This document shows, in pieces, positions 19,518-34,500 of a stretch of DNA of 64,000 nucleotides. How positions within the stretch are numbered: position 1 is the stretch's first letter; each line of letters opens with the position of its first letter. Both the position numbers and the translations under genes were made by a program. Below the pieces are notes generated by a model. The model was not told where the DNA came from, made no database searches, and saw nothing but the letters and a program-made list of their open reading frames with translations. Source of the stretch: Cladopsammia gracilis (taxonomy: Eukaryota; Cnidaria; Anthozoa; Scleractinia; Dendrophylliidae); NCBI GenBank assembly GCA_022457155.1, contig JAJGOT010000210.1, positions 1,091,501 through 1,155,500 of the forward strand, read 5' to 3'.

Positions 19518-22500
19518 ATGAATGCAAACTTAAGTGGTGTAAGGGATTTTATTAAGGATTTATGGCATAAGGTGAATGATCCCAAATATGATGAGCTTAT
19601 TCATTGGAACGAGGTAATGTATAACTTTTAAAATAAACCACTCCGTCGGTTTAGAAGGTTGCATTTTGAACCAATAATTTTAAATTTGACCTGGTTACCA
19701 GTTTAATATAATTTCTTTTTCTGCAGAATGGTACACGTTTCCTGATAGTCAATGAAGCTCGCTTCGCATTTGAAGTACTTAATAGGAAGAACTTTGCGAG
19801 CTATCAAAGAAACCTTTATAATTGTAAGTAAGCTTTGTATGTTTTCCTGTTTGAATGACTTTAATTCAATAGGTTTGTTTGAAGCAAACTGTTGCTTTTG
19901 ATGAATTAAATTTAGTGTCAGTACAAATCAAATCAATACAAGCATTGCATGGGTCTTCGTTTTCTAGTTTGACCTGGCGAACCTTTGCCAACACAACATG
20001 CTTACCAGCAATGTGGCCGTGGACAATTTGTTCCAATCCAGAGACCAACTGGTTATATGCTTGAAGACTTTTAAAGGCCTTAAATTGTTCCTTAGTGTAG
20101 TGGCTGGTTTCGAGAACAAGATACGAAATGAGGTCAATCGACTCCGTGGGAGGAAAACATTCAGCATCATATTTTTGGCACGAAATTAGAAAAGGATTGA
20201 CTCCAATGCATGCTATTTTCTGCATGTGCCTTTTCTTAACAAGAGGATCAAGCGTATTTTGCATATTGAGACAATTGGGGAGCGTCATCTTTCTCCTTAG
20301 ACATCTTTTGTAATGTAAATGACCGTAGTCACAAGAGACTTGAGCTGCGAAGGGAGACCAAGTAGTATATAGGGAGGCTCTCTAGTGAGGATTTTCAAAA
20401 TCATAAGAGTTCCCTCTCAGAAGCTCCCCATGCCCCCCCCCCCCCCCCTTTCGTCGGCTCCTGGGGAGGCTCTGAGGGGGAGAACTCTTCTGATTTAGAA
20501 AATATTCCTTTGAGCCCTTCCCAAATACTACTGACGACCTTCACGCAGTTTTGAGTGATTCAAACAGAGGCTCTCAGGGCTCGAAATTAAAAAAAATTCT
20601 CAATCGCAAAAAAAGCTAACTACTACAACCGGAACCGGAAATGAGAAACGAGAAATTTCTGAGAAAGTCTGAAAAAGTGCACCTGTGATACACTTCTTGG
20701 AAACCGCGTTAACGGAGCATGAAATCGACGATTAACTCACGCAATATTCAATGTGAATTTCACAGGATTTTTCAGATAAAATTACAACTACCAGTTACAA
20801 GTAAGACACAAGACTGTTGTATATAATTCCTTTATTAGCTAGGCCGTAAAACAGTCTCAAAATTGCGACTAATAAACAAATTTTAGTCGCAAAAGCAAAA
20901 TCTTTAGTTGCAAATGCGCCCGATACAGGCGCAATTTCGAGCCCTGGCTCTGTTACCAATTGAAGAATTATGTCTTCTCCATAATAATAATAACCATGGT
21001 GAGTTTTGTGGTGTCAAACGAGACAGTTTCTGCAAGAACAGGCTTACCAGAAAAGGCGATAGAGGTTGTAAACCGTCTTTTTAACCTGCCGGTCGACAGA
21101 GGTATTTATGGAGCATGTCTTCCATCGGCAATACTTGCAGTGGAAGCTCTCTCAGCAGCGGGGTACCCTTCAGAGGTTGTTGAAGGGTTTCAACAGTATA
21201 ATGAATGTGTATCGTGGCATTGCTGGATTGAAGTCCCAGGAAATGTGATTGACGTTGGAGGTGCAATTACCAAAGCTGTGTTTTGCCGATACAAGGGTAT
21301 TGTTTTACCGCCCACCAATCTAATAACCAAGTTGCCAAAGAGCTATGTTCGAACTGACATGGATACACATGAAGAAGTTGAAATGCTTGTGAAAAACATT
21401 CGTTTACTTAGGTTATATCAGGAAAAGGGGGCTTCTGAATTTTGGAGGACCTTCGCTGCATCTCCAGAAAAGACAAAGATGTTAGAAATTCGTTCTCATA
21501 TTTTAAGTAACAATGCGTGTAAGAAGTAGGCAATGCTCTATTGTTTCGCGGCATTTCGCTTTCCCCACATAAGATTGTTTAGGTTTTTTTACTGAGAATG
21601 CATCAACCTATGGACGACATGTTTTTTAAATAAAATGTAACTGGAACTTTATTTTAAAGTGATGTTTCTTTTGTGCTACAAGATTTCATCCAATTGTGAA
21701 ACTCCAAAACAATGGCCAAGAAAGGCTTCTAATTTTACATGTTTCCCACATAGAATTTTGGTTGCATTAAAACTCAGAATAGCTTCACTAAAAGGGAATC
21801 TATTAGTAAACTAGAGAGAAATAAATGCACTGCCTGGTTAAGTTATGGTAGATTTTCATGTTTTAGCCGATGAGGTGGACGGTTTCAACAATATCACAAT
21901 TAACACCTTTCTGCATTCCCTGCCGTTAGGTTGCCTACTTCTTACTAGGACCATTACTTAAATTTCACTCACTAGAGCGGCCTGAATCACTGATCGCCAA
22001 ATCATATCGTTCTTGTAATTCGTAGCCGGCTTTTTTGTGGTATAATGTAATTCAAAATCTCACGTTGTGGGCTTTTTTTTGGTAAAATAAAATCTAGGAT
22101 TTTGTAAATTATAAACGGATAGTAAACATGTTTCGGTAGGTAAGCCGATACGCTTCTAAAAATATAGGTTATTTGTTCGCGTTGATCATATGTCAACAAT
22201 GGCGGTTTTGTACCGGAAATGGTGCTCATGATTAGGGTAGTAAATTTAAATAAATCATTTCGCCCAACGAAGAAGTTGTCTTACCTGAACCGATGTTAGC
22301 GATGTGGGAAGAATATTTTGTCTTGTGGTTTCTCCTCGCAGTCTAGCTAATACAGCTTGACCATTGTCACGACCTAATTTTGTCAGTGAATCATTGCCAA
22401 GTATGTTGTCAAGAGAGTGATTAAAATTATACAATCTCTGTAAACCAGAAGTGCTTTTATTCTTCATATGTTCGTTTCTATATAATTGGTCGCGTGTGAA

Positions 22501-25500
22501 GGCAGCCCCATCTACGATTTCAACACGATTGCATTTTGTACAAATTAATTCAGTGGTATCAAACTCGATTGTAAAGAAACCTCCGCAGTCAAGACATGAT
22601 TTGAACCTATGGTCTCTAATGTTTAGTGTTATAACAAACATACCTTCGCGATATTCTTGTGTACACACGTCTGTTAATTGTGAAAGCTCTTCGAATAAGA
22701 GAAAGAGCTTCTCTGGCAGTTGTGAGCGATGAAGCTCAGTCATGTAGTATTTACCAGCGAGCGATTGAAGCAAGATTTGCTTGTGTTTTATTTTGATCTT
22801 GGCAAGATCATTTTTAAATCTTCCCGTTGCTTCAGTCATACGTTTAATAGCTGTTAGCCGTGACGTAAACCGCCTACACACTTTTTGTGAAGACTCAGTC
22901 ATGACTATTATTAGAATGATGAATGTACAATAGGCAATGCATGGGTGCGCATGCGTGTGACGCATGTTCTTTGTAATGTAACCACAGCGAAAGGCTTCCC
23001 ATCATGATCACTATATAAGACCTGGTGAAACATATGTATTATCGGTGCTACCATCAGGCAGCACCCAGCGCTTGTCGTAATAAGCGCTGAGGCCCAGCTT
23101 TCTCTGTAGCTCCGTTGTGCATCCGGAAGCCTCTGTTTGTGGCTAGGTCTTTGAACCCCTCCAGAGCTCGTTTGTAACGGCGCCATGTCAGTTCGTTCTG
23201 AGCTTTGGACATGCCCTTGGAAGACAGTTTGGCCTTGCCACTATTCTCGTCTTCTACAAAGTAACATTTGCTGCACAAGGCGATGGCCCGTGTGCCTTCG
23301 GACTCTAGCTTGAACAGGCCGAGCTTCAGTTCCTGTTTGAAATCATTCAAGCGGTCCGGTTATACTGCCTCTTCCAGACTGTCGTGAGAGAGAGCAAAGT
23401 ACATACTGTCTGTCCATCTGGATAAGCTCGAAGTCTCGTCTGTCGATATAATAGTCCAAGTAGTCATAGTAGAACTCCAGCATCCGCAGCTTGGCCAGCT
23501 GATAGACAACGATGCCCACCTGGAAGGGACAGTTTATCGTGACCTTGTTTTTGCGGCATTCGATCTTGTACGCGTCACCGATCTTGTCAAGATCTTCAAA
23601 CCGAGCTGAGCGTAGGTGTTTGTCGACTATGTTTTCGTCTTTGGTGTACACCACTCTTGTCTGGCACTCTACAGCCTCGATGAACTTACCGTAAGCACTG
23701 TTGCTCAAAAGTTTGTACACTTCTCTCTTCTTCACTTCCTCTCTTGTGATGGTGTTTCCTTTTCTGTCAGTCCAGAGCACTTCGTTTCTTTGTTCAGCTG
23801 TGGGAAAGCATTCGCGACAGCCGTGGAATTGACAGCCGTGAAACTGAAACACTGTTTTGCTTTCTGGATGGTAACCGTCGACTTTGCTGCCTGCGATTAG
23901 ATGCTCACCGCCGTGGCCACATCTGTGGTGGTGAATGTGGGTGCCATGCTGCTGTGCCACGTGCTCTAGCCAGTGAATAGCTTTCACACCAAAAGTGGAG
24001 TGTGGGTAAAAGGCCTTTTCAAAAGCTGACTCGGGGGGTGGATCTGGCTTCCAGGACAGTCGATTTTGGACTGTCCGTGACTGCAAGTCTTGGTATGTCG
24101 TGTCAAGTTATCGGCACGCGTGAATCTGGCCAAACATTCACCACAAGTGTAGTCATTTGAAACTTTGTTGATGTCTGTGATCAAAAAGGCGTGCTGATCG
24201 TAAATGCCTATGGTCATTATTGTGGGTCTACCAATCTTGTCATATCTGGAAAGGGTGTAGACCAAGACAAAATCGCCGTCGTCTGTGACATGATAAGCGG
24301 CGATTCCTTGCTGGAAGTGTCTTTCAATCAAATGAAAGTGTTGCAAGGTTAGAGAATTGCCACGAATGTTGTGGGCATCAAAGAAGCTTTGAGTGAGCTC
24401 TCTGGTTCTTCGAGTGTTCCACCGTTTGTCAGATCCTTGAGAGGGGAGAGGAACGGTTTAGGGAGGAGGGAGAAACGGCCGAAAATAATTAGGGATGAAG
24501 GAGAAATGACGTAAAAATATAGGGAGAAGGGAAAAGCAACGTGAAATGGGAGAAGGGAGAAATCATTTTTGTTGAAAATAATTATTAAATTTTCAGATTT
24601 TTAGGCCAGATCTCAATAAAAAATGTGAAGTTTTAGGCAGAACAAACACGTAAAAACCTTCCTTGGAGTCTTCCAAATCGGTCCAAGCTGTCGGAAAAGT
24701 TTTATTCACCAGGCGTATTTATTACGAGAGAAGACTGGATACCACATTTTGATCACGTAAGCAAAACGTGGCGGTATTTATTGTTTTTTGACCTTTGTCA
24801 CGTCCAGACGTCTTGTGCTCTTGATCCGATAATTCTGCTGCAGGACGACCAAGATCGAACAAGTGGTATTTGGATCTTTTTTACAAGATTTGTCAAGTAA
24901 GTAGGCCGATAAAATACTTTTTAAAAAGACCTTAAAGACCTTTAAATCAGTTTGCTTTTCAGAATACCTTCAGATCGGAAAATTGCCTGTTACACTTTTT
25001 TAGATTCAAAATAAAGTTTTGAGAATGATCTTTCATACAAAAAAAATAATTATTGAAGTGGAGTGATTATTGTCGGAAATATTACGAAAGGTGTTGAAGG
25101 CGTGGTGTTTGTTTGTGAAGCGAAAATTTTAATCAAGCGCTGTTTTCTCGAAATACACTTTTCGCGCGTGGGGAAGATTTTAAAAAGCTATAACACAAAG
25201 GGAATTTATTCCATTTTTTTCAAATTTGGACAGTAGCTAGGTTAACATATAATCAGCAAAAACTTGTCGCCGAATTTGCTTTGTCGGAAAACTTTTTCTT
25301 TGAGATCCATTTTCGCGCGATCACTCCATTTTTTGCCGTACAATTTTTTTTTTGTCTTTCGAATTATAACATAGCTAGCAGAGCTGCGCAATCAAATTCA
25401 GTATACGTAAGCGTGCTCAAAATCCCGATAGTGCACGCTCATAAATTGACCGTGATTTCTTTTTTTAAAAATAAAGAATTTTGTATTTAAACTGCAGTAA

Positions 25501-28500
25501 AATAAAACTCGAGCTTTCAACAGAAAATATGAAATAAAACCAATTCCTATTTTGCTTAATATTTCGCTTACCGCGAACAATCACTTCTGATATTGTTGTC
25601 CGTTTTTCGCGTCGGATTTGACGCACAATTCCACCGCCTAGGTTATAAAACAATTGGTTCATGCTTTTAGATGTGCACTATCGAGTTATGGAGCACGTGG
25701 GAAGTTTGGAGAGCACTCAAGAAGCTAGAGTTGCCCGAGGCGATCTCTTACGCTTCTTTCGTGCTCTCCAAACTTCCCGCGTGCTCCATAACTCGATAGT
25801 GCACGCTAAAGCATTTAAATGTTCTGTAACTTGTCATTGCAATCGAATATGGGAAAACCGCGACGCGATTTTTTAGCGCTTTGGGTCCGGCCGAACCAGA
25901 GAAGTAATCAAATTTGCAAATTGCAATAATTGCTTTGAGTTATAGCTTTAAAAAGCTGTTTCGCACGCTCGCATTTTGACGTCGTAAACAATTCGACAAT
26001 TTATTTCACTAGAAAATAGTTTCTATATTTAGATAGCCAAGTCTATAAGCTTTAATTCAATATATAGGCTAGGGTATCCTAAGAGTAATCCTGAGACGCT
26101 AGAGCTGTTACATTGGAGCAGATTGGAGACACCCCCGAAGGTATACGGTAACCTTAAGACTTTTCAGAAAATTTTCTTCGATATTCTGACTAACGTAAGC
26201 CGCATCAACAGATCTCAACAAAATACAGCAGTCAGCTTAAGCTTATATTTTATCAGGTTTTATACAGACATTTGTGAGTTGGTTCATAACATAACTAATC
26301 TAAAAAACTTCAGTTGCAGACACTACAGCTTTGTACGGTACAGCACCGGCTTTCTTCTTGTGTTTCGGCTTGTGACTCTTGTCCTACCATACCTGTCAGA
26401 GTCCTGTCAAGACTGCTAAGTCACATGGTAAGTACAAAGACCAGATGTTTTGTCTTTCGAGTACTGTCTTGTGTGGACAGTGGCATCTTTTGGGCCACAG
26501 TAAAGGTCAGTAAAACTAGCCTACGTGTTTGCTTTCAAATACGATTCCACAATTATTTGCCGGCAACAAGTTTCCATATGACCATATATTTTTTGTTTAT
26601 CATCCCTGCTCGCACTGAAATTCGTGGCCGCTTTTGTTCAATGTGGCTGCCATTACCTTTGTCATTTGAGTCCCACGGGACTGAAAACACTATATAATAA
26701 ACTAGTAGTAATCATAGATTATAGTGCGTCTCCTTATCCCGTGGCACCTCGTCTTGACCTAGTACCTCAGTTTCATGAATTAATTCAGCCACTGTTTAAA
26801 AGGGCTATGTCGCGAGAGATGTCACGCAGGCAAAAACGTCGGGCCGACATCAAACAAATTCACGCTATCGCCGTGGGATCGGGCAAAGTCCTGCCGTGCT
26901 GTGTAAAATCATGCAGCAGCTCTCGTAAGGTGTCTTCTGATTGGCTGAGAGCTCATAGTTACGTTTTTATTATTATTGAAAGAAAGGCATCTCAAAATCT
27001 AAAATATATGGTTTAATATAGACTGCGAGCAGTCTCTCTTTTTCCGCTAAAGTCAGTAGGGACGAACGCAAAAAAATAGCGTGCAGCCGCGAGCCGCGAG
27101 TAGCGCGGGCACCGGCAGGCGACTGCTCGCAGTCTAGGTTTAATAAAGCTTTTGAAAGCTGCTACACTTCTGGCTGTGTATTCCGAAAGGCCTCAGATTT
27201 TCCCGACATATAAATAGTATATTTGTCTTCATTTCATTTCGGTTATTTCTCCGATTCTGAAATCATACTCCTCAGTACATGTACTAATACCGGAACTGGA
27301 AAAGAGAAATTTCTGAGAAAGCCTGAAAAGAGCTGGAAAAGTGCTTCCGTGATAAACTTCTTGGACACCGCGTTAATGGAGCATGAAATCGACGATTAAG
27401 TCACGCAACATTCAACGTGAATTTCGCAGGATTTTTCGGATAAAATTACAACTACCAGTTGCAAGTAAGACTAAGACACAAGACTGTCGAATATAATTCC
27501 TTTATTAGCTAGACAAATTTTAGTCACAAAACTGTGAAATCTTTAGTTGCAAATGCGTCCAATGCAGGCGCCCAATACAGGCGCAATTTCGAGCACTGTA
27601 AAGTTAATCTGCGTTCGCCTGGCGCGGTCGGTCAGTGAATTATATCAAGACATAAGCGAATTGCACCGTACCGTAGAACATCGCGAAGAACAACGTCGGT
27701 ATTTAGGTAAAGGCTTCCCAAATCAGGCAGAGAACCACAGCAAAATCAAGATAGAACATTCAGAACATATCAGAACGGTAGCGAGGAAAATCCGATAACT
27801 TCTTGCTTGATTCCAAAGCCGGACCCAACAACTTACTTGGTCCGGAGAAGAACCTTTGTCCAATTTTTCCACTGCCTACGTTTAGTAGGCATTGAAATAT
27901 TGAGCCGTACGATTCCAAAATCGGGAAAATATCCGAAACTAAATCAATACAAATAGATTATTCACATGTGACATTTCGGAACCCCAGATCCCCAGAATGA
28001 TGCCTGATTTCCACGCGTTGGGAATGCTGGATACTATTGTGACGTTTCAAGATGGCGCAGATTTGGTACCGACACTTTTCTCGATTCGTTCCGCCTAGCT
28101 GACAAGATTAGGAAGCGTCTCCTTCGTCGACGCAAATATATAAATAAAAAACACTGTGATGGTAACAGTGTTACAAGACTTACAAACAATTTAGTGTACT
28201 GTAAAAAGTACACTTAAAGTACCTTGTTTGCAGACTTTCATACAAATTTCGGAAATACTTGCTTCAAGGCAAAGACATTTTCACAAAATTTACACACAAA
28301 AGGGTCCACAAATATTAAACCTTTAACTCAAATTCGCGAGGGACAGTTTTTATTAAAGCGAAAGAGTGCGGCGAGAGGAGGTGAAAGACTTTATATGGTC
28401 TTTATATGATCTTGAATCCCCCTTGTCTCCCTCGCAGATATTCTTTGGGCTCGTCAGGCGCTTATCCCCCACGAACATCTGCTAAGACCTGATACAAACA

Positions 28501-31500
28501 CAGCCGCCATTCGCGTTCTGGCATGCTGTGCAGTGTACCCAAGAGCCAATCATTGCTTTCTTGTAATTTAATCGACTCCCGCCGTGAGCGTTGGTCACGT
28601 GCAAGTTTTTAATTCAAAGACTCTTCAAAGAATACTCTTTTGAAAAAATATCTTCTCGGCTTAGCTTGAATTGAAGTGATTCCAAACCAAAACGCTTCGT
28701 TTGTTAGCTATATATTTTATAGAGTTTTTCAAATCAACTTTATGAAATTCGGTGATGGACGTATACTGCACCAAAAAAACGAGTCGGGAGACAAACAAAT
28801 ATTCAATTTTGATGACAAGGTCAAATTTCGGTTTATAAAAGTGGTAAACGGCCTGTGATTGGTAAACGTTTTTGTATTCGTGGGAGAGGAAAGATTACAT
28901 GACGAGCACAAAGGACGTTTGCGGTGGAGGCTAGAATTCCCCTGACAATGGAAAAAATATTTTTTTCATCATATAGGCGTCTTTACGTCACAATGTTGAC
29001 GGAACAGAAGAATTACTGTGTATGCTCTCGAAAAGGCCAATCATTCAAGCATATGTCTTGATCTTCAAACTAAACGAAAGAACAAAGCCGATTCAAAATT
29101 TTGCGATGGACCTTAGAATGAGCAAAGAAGATACAAACAAGGACGGATTTATACGCAGACTACAGATTCAAGAAGGAATAAATACCAAGTCATCCGAACT
29201 AGGGCTTGGTTGCACAAATATTGTTCTTGGATATAGTCAGAAATCTCCCAATGGAACATTATGTAATTTTGTGGAATCTATCACAGACAGTCAGTGGGTA
29301 ATTGGTCTTGAGAAGATCTTACGATCTTGCGAGCAACCCTCTAAGGTGCTTTTAACAGTGAAACTGTTAGAGGTGGATGATAAACATCCGCTTTTAAGGC
29401 CCAATTGTACGGGGTCTACAAAAGCGGCGAGTTTAAACGGGCCAACCGCGTGTGAATTAAGTGAAGACGTCAGTAAAGTCAGTAAAGGCTGCAATGCAAA
29501 AGGTAAAACAAGAAGAAAAGCCAGTGAATGTCATGAAGATACTTTGTTGTGGGCCAAAGTAAAAAGAGGTGAACAGTTCACTAGAAACAGAAGACAAGAA
29601 GAAAGGTTGCGCCTATGGAAAGAAAACGTTGCTCGAGAATACGATGGGTGCGAAGCACTTGATGAACGAAACATCAAGTGTTTATGCGGCACGGTTTTTG
29701 CTATCAATAAACTCAACGCCATCAAAGACGTCAGAAGGGCACATGTGGAAATGTGCACTAAACGCAAAAACGAAAAACGGAAACTTGAAGACAAATCAGA
29801 AAAGCTCCAAAAGTATTGGGCCAATTTCTTGAAAAAGTGAAAATACGGCAACAACAAGAGTATATAATAGATTGCGATTGTATGTACTCAGTACGTTAAG
29901 GTGTGACTGTCCGTTACAGGGATCAGAACTGTAGACATGTGTAAATAATATGCCGTTGATTCTTTAAGGTGCAATGTATTCACGTACATACATATATATG
30001 TTTGTTTACCATACATTATTGTTTCTGTTAATGAAATTTAATGTTATTGTTATTGTTCCAGCAAATTCATTTATCTTTAGAGACTTTTAGAGCTAAATAG
30101 GTTACTGAGGGTACCAAAGCATTTTATGACAACTGATCACTTAATCACTTGATATTTGTGTTTGCAATCTGTTTAAATAAAATTACTGAGCCTAGTGTTG
30201 TCCACATTTTATTTTAGATTATAAACATACGGTCCATACATGGCAAGCAATGGCAATAGAGAAACTTCGCTAGAAGGAAATCCAGTGGTTCAAGTCATTT
30301 CATTTTTTTATACCTCTCAAGAAACCTTGCCAGCAGAAACATTTGCCATTGACGTCTGCCTTTCTGAAAGGGACAAAAATATTTCCCATTTTAAAAAAAG
30401 ACTATGGAAAGAGGGGTTGGAGTCGCGGAAATTGCAACTTGGTATTAAAAACTGTATTCTTTTAGTAGGATACACTAAGCGACAAGATGGGCAATGCTAC
30501 AGTGCTTTCACAGAATCATTCAACAACGACCAATGGTCCATTGCTTTATCAAAGGTTCTAAATAATTCCGATTTTGTAATAACTGTGAAAGCTATTGAAG
30601 CAAACGTTATTAGCTCTGTATCCGAAGCGAGACCGCCAGCCAAGCCAGTTGCATCAACTACCACCAATCAATTTCAAAACGACGAGGAGTGGAAAGGAAA
30701 GTCAAGACCCGAACTGTCCGAACTACTGTTCTCAGAGACTGCAGAGAGTGCAAGTCCATCCTTAACAGAATTAACAGTTTTGGATCCTTCAGCAATTTTC
30801 TATATCGAGACAGATGTCACAGATGAATATCACTTGAACTCCTTTGACTCTTTTCATGTGAATGAGACAGAGGAGATTGAAATCGACGCAAATGAATTCG
30901 TGCTTGATAATTTTCCGACAACTGACTGGTCAGACTGTACTCCTTCAAAGAAGCCCAAGTTAACGAGCACTGAAACAAGGCAAAGAACCGCTGATTGTCA
31001 GACAGAAACATCCATTCCTCTCATCGCTGTTCCAATAGCTAATCAAGAATCATCTGATACGCATACAGAGAATGTTAACGAAGTGTCTCAACTAGATTTA
31101 GATATTCAGCATGATTTAAGAACCCGAGCGAATCTCGTTCCTAATCAGCTCGTTGAACAAGAGATAACGGCTCATGATTTGACTGATGCATTTGGGTCTA
31201 ACTGGTATGAACATAGTGACACTGTAGTTAAAAATTTGCACGAGCTGCTGGCATCTGGTGAACTTCCAAGAGAACATATTTGCTACAAGTTTCTTAAAGA
31301 CATCATCGGGTATATTCACTGCATGACCAAACAGGACAGGCGACAACAAGTCTGTTGGACATGGGACAAAGATGTAAAAGAATTTCTACGATCCATTCGT
31401 AAAGTAGGGAAGAAGCGCGTTCTTCGTTTAATGAGGGGTCCAGCTCAAGAAGGCAAAGGAAGATGGTCAGACTTTGATATTAACACCTTCAATATTCCCA

Positions 31501-34500
31501 TTCCTAGCCTTGACACTATCTCCAGGGACAAAGAAAAGTCGTACACACCACGATCTGGAATCATAAAGCCGTATCTTCAAGGTTTCATTAAAATGGCTAT
31601 GACACATGGCCAGTCAATTGTAGACAACGAGTTAGTCAAAACCATCCCTGTAGTGAGAAGTATTGATGGATTTGGATTGAAAGCCGGCTGCCAACGAGAC
31701 CAGATCATAAATGAATTGATTGGAGCAACAGAGAAGATAGATGTTGAATATGTCTTAGCAAATCCAAATCCAGATCCTGCCAAGCTAAGGGATCTCCTTG
31801 TAAGAGAGGCAGAATCGGAAGTGCTCACAACAGTTGACTGTAGTACAACTCTTCCTATAGGCGTCAACTACATCGCGAAACGAAATGGTGAAGAGACGTA
31901 TGAAGACCTGACGCTGCGCGTAAAACAAATTCAGATTTGTGAGGGTTGCCTTGAAAATGTAAATCATGACTTATCCTGTATAAGAGACAATGGCGAGATT
32001 TGCAAAAGTTCATGCGCCATTTGTTCAGAGGGGCACAACCTTTGTGTTGACTGCAGTGAGAAAGGCTATGTAAGCGTTGATCCCTCATTGAGGCCATGCA
32101 GTTGCTGCAAGGATAAAGAAACGCAATGTAGAAAACTAGTCGTACTTTTCAATTCATCTGACTGTGGATCCAATTACAAGAAAGCTATGGAAATACACAC
32201 AGAAAACGTTGCGAATGGACACATCGACGATGACCTACAACATTTGCGCGCTATGCCGGATATAGTGCATGTTGTTAAGTGCCTGTCTTGTAGTATGACC
32301 AACTGGTTTCTCATCGTTGAAGGCTACCGAATCAACACCTCACTGCTGAGGGTTATCCGAGAGACTGAGCCTTTAGGCACACAAATGCGAAGAGTTTTAC
32401 CACTTGAAGCTGTGAAGCAGCGAGATAGAATGCGCTCCCAAACTTCTAGAGAAATAAGTCACAGCAGTGTGTGGGACTTGTTTTCGTGTAAGTATATATG
32501 TGAAAGATGCAAATCACTGCCCGGAGAAACAAAGTGTGAGCGGTGCACACAAGTCGACCATGACTCCAACTTTTGTCAACACCATGTTGTGTCACCTCTG
32601 GTTCCCGAGAAGTGGAGACTCAGTGAAGAAAACAAAGAAGGGAGTATAGAGCAGCCCCATTGCATTTGCCGAGGACCACCCTCCACATTCTTTGTGTGCA
32701 ATAAGTCAACGGTCTACAGTATTCGATTGCACTATCCTGTGCAGCTTAAAGTTGTTGCTGGAACTTTTGAAAGCATTTCCTGTGTTACATACAATAGCGG
32801 TATCCTGTTGACAAGTCATCTCGACACTGGGAAAGTATTTTTCTATGATTACTTATCGCTTTTGTCTCCCAAAGTTCCTAGCAGGAAGGAAGATATAAAG
32901 ACATTTCTCACAGAGAGAGGCATCGCTGTTGATCCCAGAGCAGGAGTCAAGGAACTTAGATCTACAGCTAAGGGATATATCAACAGCCATAGGAAGCATG
33001 ACAATACTCTTATCAAGGTTAAAGGTGTAACAGCTATGGAGTTTTGTGTACGAGATTTACTCTACCTAGCCAGCACTGCTGAGAATGCTGTACTTGAAGT
33101 TGCTTTAAGTTACAAAGACTTTGAAGTTAATGGAAACGTTTTGAGGAAGTTGCCTTTCCCTGGAGAAGAGCAGTGTGTCCCTGGCAGTCTCTGTTTAATT
33201 GAATCTAAGCTCTTTTTTACGAATCTGGCAGTTGGTGGTGGCCTTTCTGTACTTGATCTCGAGACTGGGCAGCATTCAAGAATGATTCATCGAAGTGACG
33301 CATCTGTCCCACATGGCCTAGCTGCTATAGACTCCACTATCTACTTTTCTGACATCAAGAGCCGACAGATCAAGTACTTTCACCTTCCCGTTAACAAAAC
33401 AGAGCCAGATGTTAAAGTGTATGCCGGCAATGGGAATGCTGCACGAAAGTATGGCTTAGTGAACGTGGCTTCATTTGGACAACCAAGTTCGATTGTTGCT
33501 GAAGGACACTCGTTGTTAGTCTGTGATACTGGCGTCAATGCTATTTCTCTAATAAGCAGTATGAAGCCGCTGTACGTGGCCACCCAACAATTTAGCAAAT
33601 TGTATGATGCTTTTGGAGTTCACAGCAACGTTAAATACGTTCAGGCGAGTGAAGAGCTTCAAGAAGTAGAGAACGCTTTGCAGTTTTACCGAAAATGTCA
33701 ATCGGACATCAGGGAAATGTTTGATCTTCCACCTGACAAGAGTTTAGACGGATCATTGGGCTCGCCTTCCCGTGAAACCGTGAACTCGCTGGCCATGGTA
33801 CACGAGAGTCTTAAGGGGGCAATCAGTGACCTTTCAGAGCTATCCACCAATGAAAACCTGAAAATCATTACAAAAGCCCTGACAACACAGATTAATGAAC
33901 ATGTGTTTGCGAAAGCACGCGACCTTGGGCTCAATGAAGCTGTTGGCTGCCTGGATTTTGCCATCAATTTTCCCAGTATTGTCGACGAAGTGATGAAGAG
34001 AATTACAAAGCTTCCTTTCATCTTTTACACCCATCCTAAGTCGTACTATGAAATTCCACAGGATTTCATTAGGTTTGAAGACATGCCAACCATCCCAAAG
34101 GCATCACACGTGCAGCTGCCATCACGTGACATTGCCAAGCTGCACGATTACAGGAAGAAGTGGCTTGAAGCAGTAAGAGTGGCTACAGTGCGCAGCGATA
34201 CGACCAAACATAAATTTTCAACTTTGCCTATTGCTCTGTACGAAGCGGAGCCACCCGAAAGTGTTGATCTTGACTTTTCGTCATTTCTTAGTGGTGAGCA
34301 TACCGCTATCACGCAAAGGAAAGTCGTATTCTATAAGGGTACCGTATTTCACAGAAGCACTGAAGGAGATGAAGTCCTTATACTCGCAAGGGAAGATGTT
34401 TTAGATGCTGATTCCACGGTAAATGCAGACCTGTTTATCCAAGACAGAGATGACATCCTGCATTTCAGCTGGAGATGCACCAAGCATGCAATAAGCGTAG

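Noticed and set aside
20960..20995. N-terminal extension of the C-H-D protein
   Set aside because: It would need a TTG start and lies in the Polinton terminal repeat; the ATG at 20996 has a strong context.
20996..21529. Adenovirus-type Polinton protease
   Set aside because: The visible order is Cys-His-Asp, not His-Asp/Glu-Cys, and the flanking motifs do not fit.
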